Positions 7,431-19,150 of a stretch of 64,000 nt of DNA are shown here, piece after piece. Positions within the stretch are counted from its first letter, which is position 1. The number at the start of each line of letters is the position of its first letter. The stretch is from positions 1 through 64,000 of the forward strand of contig CAWGFO010000006.1 in NCBI GenBank assembly GCA_963821925.1, given 5' to 3'. Position numbers and translations under genes: made by a program. Source of the DNA: JAOUEA01 sp963821925. GTDB taxonomy: Bacteria; Actinomycetota; UBA4738; HRBIN12. Under the pieces are notes generated by a model, which made no database searches, was not told the origin of the DNA, and was given only the letters and a program-made list of their open reading frames with translations.

Positions 7431-8309
7431 TTGCCGCAGGCCAACATCCAGGTCCGCACGGTCGACGATCCGGCCGCATTCCTCGCGGACGCCCGCCCCC
7501 TCCTGATGCTCGACGAGGCCCGTCACAACCTGATGCTCGGCGTCGTCGGCAGGATCGCCACCGAGCCACACAGCTACCCCGTCTTCCGGCTCTGGCTCGC
7601 CCAGGACCCGAGCGGCGACGTCGTGGGGGCCGCGTCGATGACGGCCCCATGGCCGATCGCGGTCGCCCGGCCTACGGACGAGCGCGCGATCGAGGCGCTC
7701 GTGGCGGCCGCGAGCGCGGGCGATCTCCCGGTACCCGGCGTCGTCGGCGCCGTACCGGAGGTGTACGGATTCGCGTCGCGATGGACCGCCGTCACGGGGA
7801 TGAACGCCACGACCCGTCGGGCTGAGGGAGCGTTCGCGCTCGAGGAGGTGGCACCGGTCCCGATAGCCGCGGGCACGGCGCGACCGGCGACCGAGGTGGA
7901 CCGCGAGCTGCTCGCGCGGTGGATGGTGGCCTTCGTCGCCGAGGCGCTGCCGGACGACCCGCCCGCCGACGACGACGGCCGCGAGATCGTGGACAGCCGG
8001 CTGCTCAGCGACAGCGCAGGTCTCTGGCTCTGGGAGATCGACGGGCGGGCCGTCTCGGTGGCCGGCTACGGCGGTCCCACCCCGAACGGGATCCGGATCG
8101 GCCCGGTGTACACGCCCCCCGAGCACCGCGGTCACGGGTACGCGACCTCGCTCGTCGCCGAGCTCAGCGCCTGGCTGATCGCGAACGGCCGCCGCTTCTG
8201 CTTCCTCTACACCGACCTCGCGAACCCGACGTCGAACGCGATCTACCGACGGATCGGCTACCGGCAGGTCTGCGAGTCGGCGAACATCGTGTTCGAGCCG
8301 CGGCCGTGA
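7431..8309 (+). CDS. GNAT family acetyltransferase (two-part)
   Basis: The 292-residue protein starts at TTG 7431, supported by an AAGGAG ribosome binding site 8-13 nt upstream; no ATG or GTG lies nearer. Residues 1-135 form a divergent N-terminal half and residues 140-292 a classical GNAT domain with acetyl-CoA loop PPEHRGHGYATSLV and the late NAIYRRIGYR segment. The substrate is unknown. It is inserted on the plus strand between the S1 protein and divIC-like genes, convergent with the latter (10 nt between stops). Confidence 0.86.
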   Translation: MPQANIQVRTVDDPAAFLADARPLLMLDEARHNLMLGVVGRIATEPHSYPVFRLWLAQDPSGDVVGAASMTAPWPIAVARPTDERAIEALVAAASAGDLPVPGVVGAVPEVYGFASRWTAVTGMNATTRRAEGAFALEEVAPVPIAAGTARPATEVDRELLARWMVAFVAEALPDDPPADDDGREIVDSRLLSDSAGLWLWEIDGRAVSVAGYGGPTPNGIRIGPVYTPPEHRGHGYATSLVAELSAWLIANGRRFCFLYTDLANPTSNAIYRRIGYRQVCESANIVFEPRP

Positions 8310-8319
8310 TCCTCGGCGT

Positions 8320-8688
8320 CTAGCAGTCCAGCGGGAACGGCGCCCCGCGCTCGGGCACCGTCACGAACGCGATCTCGCCGGGCAGCACCATCCCGAGGCA
8401 CGTGCGGGCCAGCTGCTCCATGTAGGCGGGGTCATCGAACCGCTGGATCTTCGCCTGAAGATCGGCGTTCTCCCGCTGGAGCTCCTCGGTCTGGCGCTGG
8501 AGCTGGCCGAGCTGGCTCCGCTGGTCCATCAGCGTGCGGAAGGGCGCGACCGCGAGCGTGAGCAGCAGCACCACGACGACCGCGAGGCCGCCGGCGCGCG
8601 CGGACAGACGCCAGGTTCGTCTGGCCCGGTGGGCGCCTGTGCGAGTGGTCCCGCGAACGGCGGCAGGGGAAGTGGCCGCTGAGCTCAT
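8320..8688 (-). CDS. Septum formation initiator family protein (FtsB/DivIC type)
   Basis: The 122-residue bitopic membrane protein has a basic cytoplasmic start, a single helix (GGLAVVVVLLLTLAVAPF, about 33-50), a coiled coil (RSQLGQLQRQTEELQRENADLQAKI), and the short globular end typical of the family (DPAYMEQLARTCLGMVLPGEIAFV). It should act in the divisome with FtsL/FtsQ partners. It starts 4 nt after the enolase stop and is surely co-transcribed, as in other actinobacteria. Confidence 0.9.
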   Translation of the reverse strand: MSSAATSPAAVRGTTRTGAHRARRTWRLSARAGGLAVVVVLLLTLAVAPFRTLMDQRSQLGQLQRQTEELQRENADLQAKIQRFDDPAYMEQLARTCLGMVLPGEIAFVTVPERGAPFPLDC

Positions 8689-8692
8689 CGGC

Positions 8693-9967
8693 CTATCCCG
8701 ACCCCGAAAGCAGGCTCGAGCCCGCGAAGCGGGCGTTCTCGCCGAGCTCCTCCTCGATCCGGAGGAGCTGGTTGTACTTGGCCGTGCGCTCGCCGCGGCT
8801 CGGCGCGCCGGTCTTGATCTGACCGGCGTTCGTCGCGACGGCGAGGTCGGCGATCGTCGAGTCCTCGGTCTCGCCGCTGCGGTGGCTGATCACGTTCGCG
8901 TAGCCGTGACGCGTAGCCAGGGCGATCGTGTCGAGCGTCTCGGTGAGCGAGCCCACCTGGTTCACCTTGATCAGGATCGCGTTCGCGACGCCCTCGCGGA
9001 GGCCTCGCTCCAGACGCTCCGCGTTCGTCACGAAGTTGTCGTCGCCGACGAGCTGCACCCGCGACCCGACGGTGGCGGTGAGCGCGGCCCATCCCTCCCA
9101 GTCGTCCTCGGCCATGCCGTCCTCGAGCGAGACGATGGGGAAACGGTCGAGGAGGTCGGACCAGAAGGCGACCATATCCTCGGAGGAGCGCGCTGCGCCC
9201 TCGAGCTGGTAGGCGCCGTCGCGGTAGATCTCGGAGGTCGCGGGGTCCATCGCGAGCGCGACCTCGTCGCCGGGGGTCAGGCCGGCCTTCGCGATCGCCT
9301 CGAGCAGCAGATCGAGCGCCTCGGCGGCCGTCCCGAGCTCGGGGGCGAAGCCGCCCTCGTCGCCGACGCCGGTCGCGAGGCCGCGTTCGTGCAGGATCGA
9401 CTTCAGCGCGTGGAAGCACTCGGCGCCCCACCGCAGCCCCTCTGAGAACGACGCAGCTCCGACCGGCATCAGCATGAACTCCTGGAGCTCGAGCTGGTTG
9501 TCGGCGTGCGCGCCGCCGTTGATCACGTTCATCATCGGCGTCGGCAGGACGTGGGCGTTCGGTCCGCCCAGGTACCGCCACAGGGGCTGGCCGCTGGAAT
9601 CGGAGGCCGCGCGCGCGGTGGCGAGCGACGCCCCGAGGATCGCGTTCGCTCCGAGGGCCGACTTGTCGGCGGTCCCGTCCAGGTCGAGGAGCGCGCGATC
9701 CACGCCCCGCTGGTCGAACGCGTCGAGCCCGGTGATCGCCTCGGCGATCGGCCCGCGCACGTTCGCGACGGCCGTCAGCACACCCTTGCCGCCGTACTCG
9801 ACGTCGCCGTCACGGAGCTCGAGCGCCTCGTGCTCACCGGTCGAGGCACCGCTCGGCACCGCGGCCCGGCCGAACGCGCCGTCGTCGAGCCAGACGTCGA
9901 CCTCGACGGTCGGGTTGCCCCGGGAATCCAGGATCTGGCGCGCGCGGACGGACTCGATCGGCGACAT
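8693..9967 (-). CDS. eno: Enolase
   Basis: The 424-residue protein matches the usual enolase length and converts 2-phosphoglycerate to phosphoenolpyruvate. Visible hallmarks are RQILDSRGNPTVEVDV at the start, SGASTGEHEALELRD (mobile loop), MNVINGGAHADN, metal ligands in ALAMDPA, SLEDGM and GDDNFVTN, the catalytic Lys in ILIKVNQ, and the signature SHRSGETEDSTIADLAVA. ATG 9967 gives the standard start. It is followed after 4 nt by the FtsB/DivIC-type gene. Confidence 0.98.
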   Translation of the reverse strand: MSPIESVRARQILDSRGNPTVEVDVWLDDGAFGRAAVPSGASTGEHEALELRDGDVEYGGKGVLTAVANVRGPIAEAITGLDAFDQRGVDRALLDLDGTADKSALGANAILGASLATARAASDSSGQPLWRYLGGPNAHVLPTPMMNVINGGAHADNQLELQEFMLMPVGAASFSEGLRWGAECFHALKSILHERGLATGVGDEGGFAPELGTAAEALDLLLEAIAKAGLTPGDEVALAMDPATSEIYRDGAYQLEGAARSSEDMVAFWSDLLDRFPIVSLEDGMAEDDWEGWAALTATVGSRVQLVGDDNFVTNAERLERGLREGVANAILIKVNQVGSLTETLDTIALATRHGYANVISHRSGETEDSTIADLAVATNAGQIKTGAPSRGERTAKYNQLLRIEEELGENARFAGSSLLSGSG

Positions 9968-9992
9968 GGGGTCCCGATGGTACCGGACGCTC

Positions 9993-10817
9993 TCAGGCGC
10001 CCGGGGATTTCCCGGCAGCGGACGCAGTCGGCGGACCGTGCCCCGGGGGCCACCTCGTGAAGTCGGAGGACCGCGAGGCCTCGCGGAACCCGAGTCGCGC
10101 GTACCAGTGCTGCGGCCAGTCCTCGGCGTCGGCCCACAGGAACACCTGCTCGGCCCCGGCGGCACGGCCTTCGGCGGCGGCCCGGAGCACGAACGCGCTG
10201 GCGAGCCCCCGGCCGCGGAACTCCACGAGCGTGTCGACCGACTCGACCTGCGCGAGGTCGCCGTCCACGTAGAGCTCGCAGCACCCCGCGGGCTCGCCGT
10301 CGACACGCGCGAGGAAGAAACGCGCCCCGACCACGCGCTCCAACTTGCTGTGGAAGTCGACCAGCTGCTCGTTCTCATGCTCGGTCGCCGTCGACGTGTA
10401 CCGGCGCTGGATCTCGAGCACGAGCGGGCGCACCTCCGAGAACGACACCTCCTCGATCGCATCGATCTCGTGATCTCGCTCGGGCATCTCTCGCTGCACG
10501 AGGAGCACGCCCTTGTCGTGGACGAACCCGTGCTCGATGAAGCCCATCGCGAGACGGTCGCAGTCGGCCGGGTCCGCGAACATCACCCGGCGGTGGGTGC
10601 GGCCGGCCCCGCCCAGGATCCGGTCGGTCTCGAGGATCCAATGCTCGGCGGGCGCCGCGCCCGCCTCCTCGACCCACAGGTAGTTCGCCGTGAAGCGGAT
10701 CGGGTAGTCGTCGTCAAGGTACGCGACGCCGCCGGGGAACGGCACGACCCGCGTGGCCATCCGTTCATCGATGCGGCGGGCGAACGCGTCGGCGCGCGCG
10801 AGCTCGGGGTCGATCAT
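9993..10817 (-). CDS. GNAT family acetyltransferase
   Basis: The 274-residue protein has an N-terminal region (VVPFPGGVAYLDDDYPIRFTANY) seen in two-domain actinobacterial acetyltransferases and a C-terminal GNAT domain. The domain shows DTLVEFRGRGLASAFV as the acetyl-CoA loop and QHWYARLGF at the end. Its acceptor is not predictable. It sits 27 nt after the PLP enzyme and 25 nt before enolase on the same strand, so it may be read from the same long transcript. Confidence 0.84.
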   Translation of the reverse strand: MIDPELARADAFARRIDERMATRVVPFPGGVAYLDDDYPIRFTANYLWVEEAGAAPAEHWILETDRILGGAGRTHRRVMFADPADCDRLAMGFIEHGFVHDKGVLLVQREMPERDHEIDAIEEVSFSEVRPLVLEIQRRYTSTATEHENEQLVDFHSKLERVVGARFFLARVDGEPAGCCELYVDGDLAQVESVDTLVEFRGRGLASAFVLRAAAEGRAAGAEQVFLWADAEDWPQHWYARLGFREASRSSDFTRWPPGHGPPTASAAGKSPGA

Positions 10818-10844
10818 CGTCCGATGCTAGCCGGACCGCGGCGT

Positions 10845-11792
10845 TCAGCCGGTGACCGTCGCGGGGTCGGCGTTCGCGCCGCACACCAGCACGACGACCC
10901 GCTCGCCGGGCTCGGGCACGTACGCGCCGGTCCGCAGCGCGGCCAGCGCGGCCGCCCCACCGGGCTCGGCCACCATCCGGAGGTCCCGCCAGATCGCGCG
11001 CTGCGCGTCACGGATCGCGTCGTCCTCGACGAGCACCACGCGGTCGACATAGGCCCGCGCGACCGCGAAGGCGATGTCGCCCGCACGTCGGGTGCCCAGA
11101 GAGTCGGCCGCGATGCCGCCGACCGGCACGTCGACGGGCTCGCCCGCCTCGAGGGCGGCATCCAGGCACCGCGACGAGACGGGCTCGACCCCCACCACCC
11201 GCACATCGCCCGCGTACCAGGCGGCGATGCCGCCGATCAGGCCGCCGCCGCCCACCGCCACGAGCACCGTGTCGGCGTCGGGCGCCTGCTCCGAGAGCTC
11301 GATCCCGATCGTGCCCTGTCCGGCCACGACCTCGGGCTGGTCGAACGGGTGCATCCAGCAGGCGCCGGTCTCGGCCGCGCGCTCATGGGCTGCCGCAGAG
11401 GCGTCGTCGTAGTAGCCGTCGACCACGCACACGTCGGCGCCCTGCTCGCGCACGCGCGCGATCTTGGCCTCGGGGGAGGTCGACGGCACGAAGATCTCGG
11501 CGCGATGCCCGAGGGTCCGCGCCGCGTACGCCACCGCCAGCCCGAAGTTCCCGCCGCTCGCGGCGATCACCCCGGCGTCGGGAACCTCCGAGGCGAGCAT
11601 CTTGCTGAAGGCGCCGCGCGGCTTGAACGAGCCGACGTGCTGCAGGAGCTCGAGCTTCAGGGTGAGCGGCCCGTCGATCCCGAACGCGCCCGCACCCGGG
11701 TCGAGCACGGGCGTCCGGCGCACGTAGGGGCGGATGCGATCTCGGGCGGCGAGGATGTCGCCGCGCGAGGGCACCGGCGTGGTGTCGCTCAC
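10845..11792 (-). CDS. Threonine dehydratase / serine racemase-like PLP enzyme (fold type II)
   Basis: The 315-residue enzyme has the beta-family PLP signature SFKPRGAFSKM (Lys of the Schiff base), the ASGGNFGLAVAYAAR substrate/phosphate loop, and the glycine-rich PLP phosphate cradle AVGGGGLIGGIA. It lacks the C-terminal ACT-like regulatory domain of biosynthetic IlvA, so it is more like catabolic threonine/serine dehydratase or serine racemase, deaminating hydroxy-amino acids to 2-oxo acids. The GTG at 11792 overlaps the mazG stop in a GTGA, indicating translational coupling. Confidence 0.88.
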   Translation of the reverse strand: MSDTTPVPSRGDILAARDRIRPYVRRTPVLDPGAGAFGIDGPLTLKLELLQHVGSFKPRGAFSKMLASEVPDAGVIAASGGNFGLAVAYAARTLGHRAEIFVPSTSPEAKIARVREQGADVCVVDGYYDDASAAAHERAAETGACWMHPFDQPEVVAGQGTIGIELSEQAPDADTVLVAVGGGGLIGGIAAWYAGDVRVVGVEPVSSRCLDAALEAGEPVDVPVGGIAADSLGTRRAGDIAFAVARAYVDRVVLVEDDAIRDAQRAIWRDLRMVAEPGGAAALAALRTGAYVPEPGERVVVLVCGANADPATVTG

Positions 11793-12616
11793 GCCTTCGT
11801 CTCGCGGAAGAGCGCCCGGAGCTCGGCCTCGTCGGCCGTCTCGACGTCGAGACCGCGGTCCGCCGCCAGGGCGACGAAGCGCTCGTACCGCCCCGAGAAG
11901 GTGCGCACGGTCCGCCGCAGCGCGCTCTCGGCGTCGATCCCGTGCTTGCGCGCCACGGCGACGGCGGCGAACAGGACGTCGCCGATCTCCTCCTCGACGT
12001 GCGCGGGGTCGTCGGCCGCGGCGAGCTCGTCGACCTCTTCGCGCAGCGCCTCGATCGCGCCGTCGACGCTCCGCCACTCGAACCCCCACCCGGCGGCGCG
12101 CCGCTGGACCTTGGCGGCCCGCGCGAGCGACGGCAGCGACGCGGGGATGTCGTCGGCGACCTCGGAGCGCTCGCCCTTCTCGGCGGCCTTCAGCTTCTCC
12201 CAGTTCACGAGCACCTCGTCGGCGCCCGTCACCTCGACCTCACCGAAGACGTGCGGGTGGCGGTAGACGAGTTTCTTCACCAGGCCCTCGGCGACGTCGT
12301 CGACGTCCCAGGCGCCGTCGTCGGCCGCCATCTGCGCGTGGAACACGACCTGCAGCAGCACGTCGCCCAGCTCGTCGCGGATCGCGTCGGCGTCGTCCGC
12401 GTCGATCGCCTCGAGCAGCTCGTGCGTCTCCTCGAGCAGGTGGCGCGCGAGCGTCCGATGCGTCTGCTCGGCGTCCCACGGGCAGCCGCCGGGCCCGCGC
12501 AGCCGCGCCATCACCTTCACGAGGTCGAGCAGACGCTGCCCGCCCTGCGACGACGGGACGGGGCCCTCGGGGACGTGGGCGAGCAGGTCGTCCGCGCGCG
12601 AGGGCCGTTCGGTCAC
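11789..12616 (-). CDS. mazG: Nucleoside triphosphate pyrophosphohydrolase MazG
   Basis: The 275-residue all-alpha NTP pyrophosphohydrolase has two MazG domains. The first (GGCPWDAEQTHRTLARHLLEETHELLEAI with EEThE and DELGDVLLQVVFHAQ) has a complete EExxE...ExxD metal site. The second (REEVDELAAADD, EEEIGDVLFAAVAVAR) is also intact. It hydrolyses non-canonical NTPs to NMP and PPi. GTG 12616 overlaps the stop of the upstream PpiC gene in a GTGA, and its own stop overlaps the next start. Confidence 0.95.
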   Translation of the reverse strand: MTERPSRADDLLAHVPEGPVPSSQGGQRLLDLVKVMARLRGPGGCPWDAEQTHRTLARHLLEETHELLEAIDADDADAIRDELGDVLLQVVFHAQMAADDGAWDVDDVAEGLVKKLVYRHPHVFGEVEVTGADEVLVNWEKLKAAEKGERSEVADDIPASLPSLARAAKVQRRAAGWGFEWRSVDGAIEALREEVDELAAADDPAHVEEEIGDVLFAAVAVARKHGIDAESALRRTVRTFSGRYERFVALAADRGLDVETADEAELRALFRETKA

Positions 12617-13668
12617 GGCGTGGCGGAGGCCGCCCCGGTCGGCGTCTCGTTCACCGGCGTGGCGGCGGTCGGGCTCTCGGTGGCGCTGGGGTCGGTGCTG
12701 TGCACCGAGACGACCTGCAGGTTCTCGTTGTCCCAGCGGCCGAACGTGGGGTTCACGTCGACGCCCTGCTCGTCGGCCTGACCGCGCAGCCACTCGTTGA
12801 ACACGACGATCGCCTGGCTCTGGACCAGCTGCTGCTTCGCCTGTGCGTAGGGCGTGACCTGCTTGTCCTCGAGGCGGATCACGTGCCACCCGAAGTCGGT
12901 CTTCACCGGCTGGGAGATCTCGCCGGGCTCGAGGCCGACCACCGCGGCGGCGAACTCGGGTACGTAGGTCGAGGCGACGGCCGACCCGAGGCTGCCCGAG
13001 TTGTCCTTGGCCGAGGGGTCGATCGAGACCTGCTTGGCGAGCGCGAGGAAGTCGTCGCGGGTCGCGCCGGGGGCGGTGACCTGCTGGTAGACGTCCTGCG
13101 CCTCGGCCTCGGTCTTCACCAGGATGTGATCGGCCTGCACCGTGGTGAAGTCCGCGATCTGGTCCTGGTACATCTGCTTCAGCTTGTCCTCACCGAGCTG
13201 GCTCTCGGTGATCTTCTGCTGCGCCGCCTGGAACAGGAGCACCGTGCGCGCGAGCACCTTGAGGTCCTCGCGGTCGAGGCCCTCCTTCGTGAGCGCCTTG
13301 TCCACGGCGTCGGCGCCGAGCGACTGGTCGAGCTGGCCGATGATGTCGGTGACCTGCTTGTCGGTGACCTCGATGCCGTTCGCATCGGCGTAGGTCTCGA
13401 TCAGCCGCTCCTGGATCAGGTTCGTGAGCGCGAAGCGGTTGCAGGCGGCCTCGGCCGTCTCACCGGACTCCTGCTGCCCGCATGGCGACTGGTTGATCGC
13501 GCCGAGGAACCGGAACAGATCCGCCTCCTGCTGGAGCTGGGCGTCGGTGATGTCGGCCCCGTTCACGACGGCGGCCGCCGACGGCGCGGCGGGCGAGTCG
13601 GCACAGGCGGCGAGCGCGAGCACGGCGACCACGGACAGCGCGATGAGACGGATCGGAGAAGGTTTCAC
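12613..13668 (-). CDS. SurA/PrsA-like parvulin lipoprotein
   Basis: The 351-residue protein has a signal peptide and lipobox (VVAVLALAAC, Cys near residue 20), an N-terminal SurA-like helical chaperone region (NGADITDAQLQQEADLF), and a PpiC parvulin domain (VQADHILVKTEAEAQDVY ... DFGWHVIRLEDKQ). A Thr/Pro/Ala-rich tail follows. It should assist folding of exported proteins at the outer membrane-face. GTG 13668 is 11 nt from the mfd stop, matching the conserved mfd/surA/mazG order of actinobacteria. Confidence 0.92.
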   Translation of the reverse strand: MKPSPIRLIALSVVAVLALAACADSPAAPSAAAVVNGADITDAQLQQEADLFRFLGAINQSPCGQQESGETAEAACNRFALTNLIQERLIETYADANGIEVTDKQVTDIIGQLDQSLGADAVDKALTKEGLDREDLKVLARTVLLFQAAQQKITESQLGEDKLKQMYQDQIADFTTVQADHILVKTEAEAQDVYQQVTAPGATRDDFLALAKQVSIDPSAKDNSGSLGSAVASTYVPEFAAAVVGLEPGEISQPVKTDFGWHVIRLEDKQVTPYAQAKQQLVQSQAIVVFNEWLRGQADEQGVDVNPTFGRWDNENLQVVSVHSTDPSATESPTAATPVNETPTGAASATP

Positions 13669-13679
13669 GAGCGACCAGT

Positions 13680-17135
<3,456 letters not shown>

Positions 17136-17215
17136 CGCGAACAGCCCCGGCCGCGGATGCGGCGGGGCGTCGACGTCAGTCTAGCGGGGGCCACGGCGGA
17201 GCGAGCCGGCCGACC

Positions 17216-17788
17216 TCAGTCGGCGCCGTGGAAGCGGTTCTGCGCTGACTCGAGCCCGTCGGCGATCAGCGCGCGGACGGCGTCGGCCGCCCGGTCGGCC
17301 CAGATCGCGACGTCGGCCTCGAGGCGTTTCGGGATCGGTTCCAGCACGAAGTCGGCCGGGTCCTGCCGGCCCGGGGGCCGCCCGATCCCGACCCGCACGC
17401 GGTAGAAGTCCTGCGTACCGAACCCCTGTTGGAGCGACTTCAGCCCGTTGTGGCCGCCGGTGGCGCCGCCGAACTTCAAGCGGATCGCGCCGGCGGGAAG
17501 GTCGAGCTCGTCGTGGACCGCGATCACGTGGTCGGCGTCGATGTCTTGCTTCTTCGCGATCGAGGCGTACGAGGAGCCCGCCTCGTTCATGTAGCGATGC
17601 GAACGCGCGACCACCACCCGCTCCCCCGCCTCGTGGATCTCGGCGAGGTCGACCGGCACGAACCGCGCCTTGCGGAACCGGGCGCCGGTCGCGCCGGCGA
17701 GCTCCGCGGCGGCCATCGCGCCGAGGTTGTGGCGGGTGCTGGAATAGCGGTCGCCGGGGTTGCCGAGTCCGGCGACGAGCCAGGCCAT
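17216..17788 (-). CDS. pth: Peptidyl-tRNA hydrolase
   Basis: The 190-residue enzyme cleaves peptidyl-tRNA released from stalled ribosomes. It shows VAGLGNPGDRYSSTRHNLG with the catalytic His, RSHRYMNEAG, the AVHDELDLPAGAIRLKFGG signature with its Asp, and GGHNGLKS. It starts 3 nt after the rplY stop, so the two form a tight pair, as is usual in this phylum. Confidence 0.97.
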   Translation of the reverse strand: MAWLVAGLGNPGDRYSSTRHNLGAMAAAELAGATGARFRKARFVPVDLAEIHEAGERVVVARSHRYMNEAGSSYASIAKKQDIDADHVIAVHDELDLPAGAIRLKFGGATGGHNGLKSLQQGFGTQDFYRVRVGIGRPPGRQDPADFVLEPIPKRLEADVAIWADRAADAVRALIADGLESAQNRFHGAD

Positions 17789-17791
17789 CGG

Positions 17792-18496
17792 CTAGCTCTC
17801 GCCGCCCTCCTCGGGGGCGGGCGCCTCGGCGGCCGGGGCCTCGCCCTCGGCGGCGGCACCCTCCTCGGCGCCCTCCTCGCCTTCGGCCACGGGGACCTCG
17901 ACACCCTCCTCGCCGGGGACCGACAGGTCGGCCTCGGTGCGGAGCACGGCCGGCGTGATGATCGAGAGCACGGCGTCCTCGAGGTTCGTGAGGATCGTGA
18001 CGCCCTCGGGCGCGACGAGGTCGCTCACGTGCACCATGTCGCCGAGTTCGATCTCGGTGATGTCGATCTCGATCTGGTCCGGCACGTCCTGCGGGAAGCA
18101 CTCGACCGCGACCTCGCGGAGATGGTGCTCGACCACGCCGCCCTCCTTGACGCCGGCGGCCTCGCCGGTCTCGACCACCGGCACGTTCACGGTGATCATC
18201 TGGGTGCGGCTCACGGCCAGGAAGTCGATGTGGATCAGCGAGTTGTGGATGTAGTCGCGCTGGATCTCACGGGCCAGCACCAGGTGCTCGGACCCGTCGA
18301 CCACGAGGTCGACGAGGGCGTTCGCGCCGGCGGCGCCGTGGAGGATGTGGAACATCTCCCGCGCGTCGACGGAGAGGGCCACGGGCTCGACGCCCTGTCC
18401 GTAGAGCACGCCCGGGACGCGGCCGTCGGCTCGGAGCCTCCGGGCGACGCCCTTGCCGGTCTCGTCGCGCTTCTCTGCCTGCAGTTTCGTTTCCAT
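17792..18496 (-). CDS. rplY: 50S ribosomal protein L25, CTC family
   Basis: The 234-residue long-form L25/Ctc has an N-terminal 5S rRNA-binding L25 domain (KRDETGKGVARRLRADGRVPGVLYG) and the TL5 C-terminal beta domain (residues about 98-190). A Glu/Ala/Pro-rich tail covers the last 45 residues. ATG 18496 is preceded by GAGGA 9-13 nt upstream. A -10-like TACAAT lies about 40 nt upstream of the start. Confidence 0.95.
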   Translation of the reverse strand: METKLQAEKRDETGKGVARRLRADGRVPGVLYGQGVEPVALSVDAREMFHILHGAAGANALVDLVVDGSEHLVLAREIQRDYIHNSLIHIDFLAVSRTQMITVNVPVVETGEAAGVKEGGVVEHHLREVAVECFPQDVPDQIEIDITEIELGDMVHVSDLVAPEGVTILTNLEDAVLSIITPAVLRTEADLSVPGEEGVEVPVAEGEEGAEEGAAAEGEAPAAEAPAPEEGGES

Positions 18497-18533
18497 GGTG
18501 AACAGATCCTCGAGGTCAGGGGTACAGCCGGAG

Positions 18534-18539
18534 ATTGTA
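18534..18539 (-). promoter_or_regulatory. Putative -10 element for rplY-pth
   Basis: On the minus strand the hexamer TACAAT, a good -10 match and strikingly AT-rich for this DNA, lies 37 nt before the rplY ATG. I see no convincing -35 at 17-18 nt, so recognition may rely on the -10 or an activator. Confidence 0.4.
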
Positions 18540-18579
18540 CGGAATGCGGGCGGACCCCGACCCGGGAGGTCACAACCGC

Positions 18580-18605
18580 GATACCTTTCGGGCGGCTCGT
18601 GCGTC
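18580..18605 (+). promoter_or_regulatory. Possible ECF-type promoter of the sigma factor gene
   Basis: GATACC at 18580-18585, a 16-nt spacer and CGTC at 18602-18605 resemble the general GGAACC-N16-CGTT layout of ECF promoters. They lie 12 nt before the sigma ATG, which would make an almost leaderless, possibly autoregulated transcript. This is a weak match only. Confidence 0.25.
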
Positions 18606-18617
18606 TGAACGGGTGAG

Positions 18618-19150
18618 ATGCCGGAAGGAACGCAACTGACCGCCGACCGCACCAGCGACGCGCCCGAGGGGCGCCTCGAGGAGCTCTACGCCCGGCACGC
18701 GCCTGCGGCCATGCGGTTGGCCTACCTCTTGACGGGCGACCCGCAACAGGCCGAGGACCTCGTCCAGGAGGCGTTCGTCCGCTGCGTGGGCCGTTTCCAG
18801 TACCTGCGGGCGATCGATGCGTTCGATGCCTACCTGCGCCGCACCATCGTGAACCTGCACACGTCGGGGATCGCCGCCGCCGCCTCGAGCGCGCCTGGCT
18901 CCAGCGCGAGGGGGCCGCAGAGGCGTCTCGGGTATCCACGATGCGCGACGTGGGTGTCCGCGAGGATCTCTGGCAGGCCCTCGCCTCGCTTCCACCGCGA
19001 CAGCGCGCCGCGGTGGTCCTCCGCTACTACGAGGACCTGCCGGAGCAACGCGTGGCCGAGATCCTCGGCTGCTCGGTGCCGGCGGCCCGATCCCTCGTGT
19101 TCCGGGCGATGGAGACGCTGCGGACCACGATCGGAGGTGACGAGACGTGA
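18618..19150 (+). pseudogene. ECF-type (SigE-family) RNA polymerase sigma factor, frameshifted
   Basis: From ATG 18618 the frame encodes sigma region 2 (LEELYARHAPAAMRLAYLLT, then QAEDLVQEAFVRCVGRFQYL, DAYLRRTIVNLH). Near 18865 it derails. From there the -1 frame supplies the basic linker and region 4 (REDLWQALASLPPRQRAAVV, then LPEQRVAEILGCSVPAARSLVF). Restoring one base gives a normal 177-residue sigma-70 family protein with sigma2 and sigma4 only. The stop overlaps the start of the membrane-anchored partner gene. The break is at a GGGG run, so a sequence error is plausible. Confidence 0.72.

Noticed and set aside
9474..12266. Long plus-strand frame opposite enolase, acetyltransferase and PLP-enzyme genes
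   Set aside because: Its translation is Arg/Ser/Pro-rich with no family resemblance, while the minus strand encodes enolase and others with full motifs. Long antisense frames are expected at this GC content.
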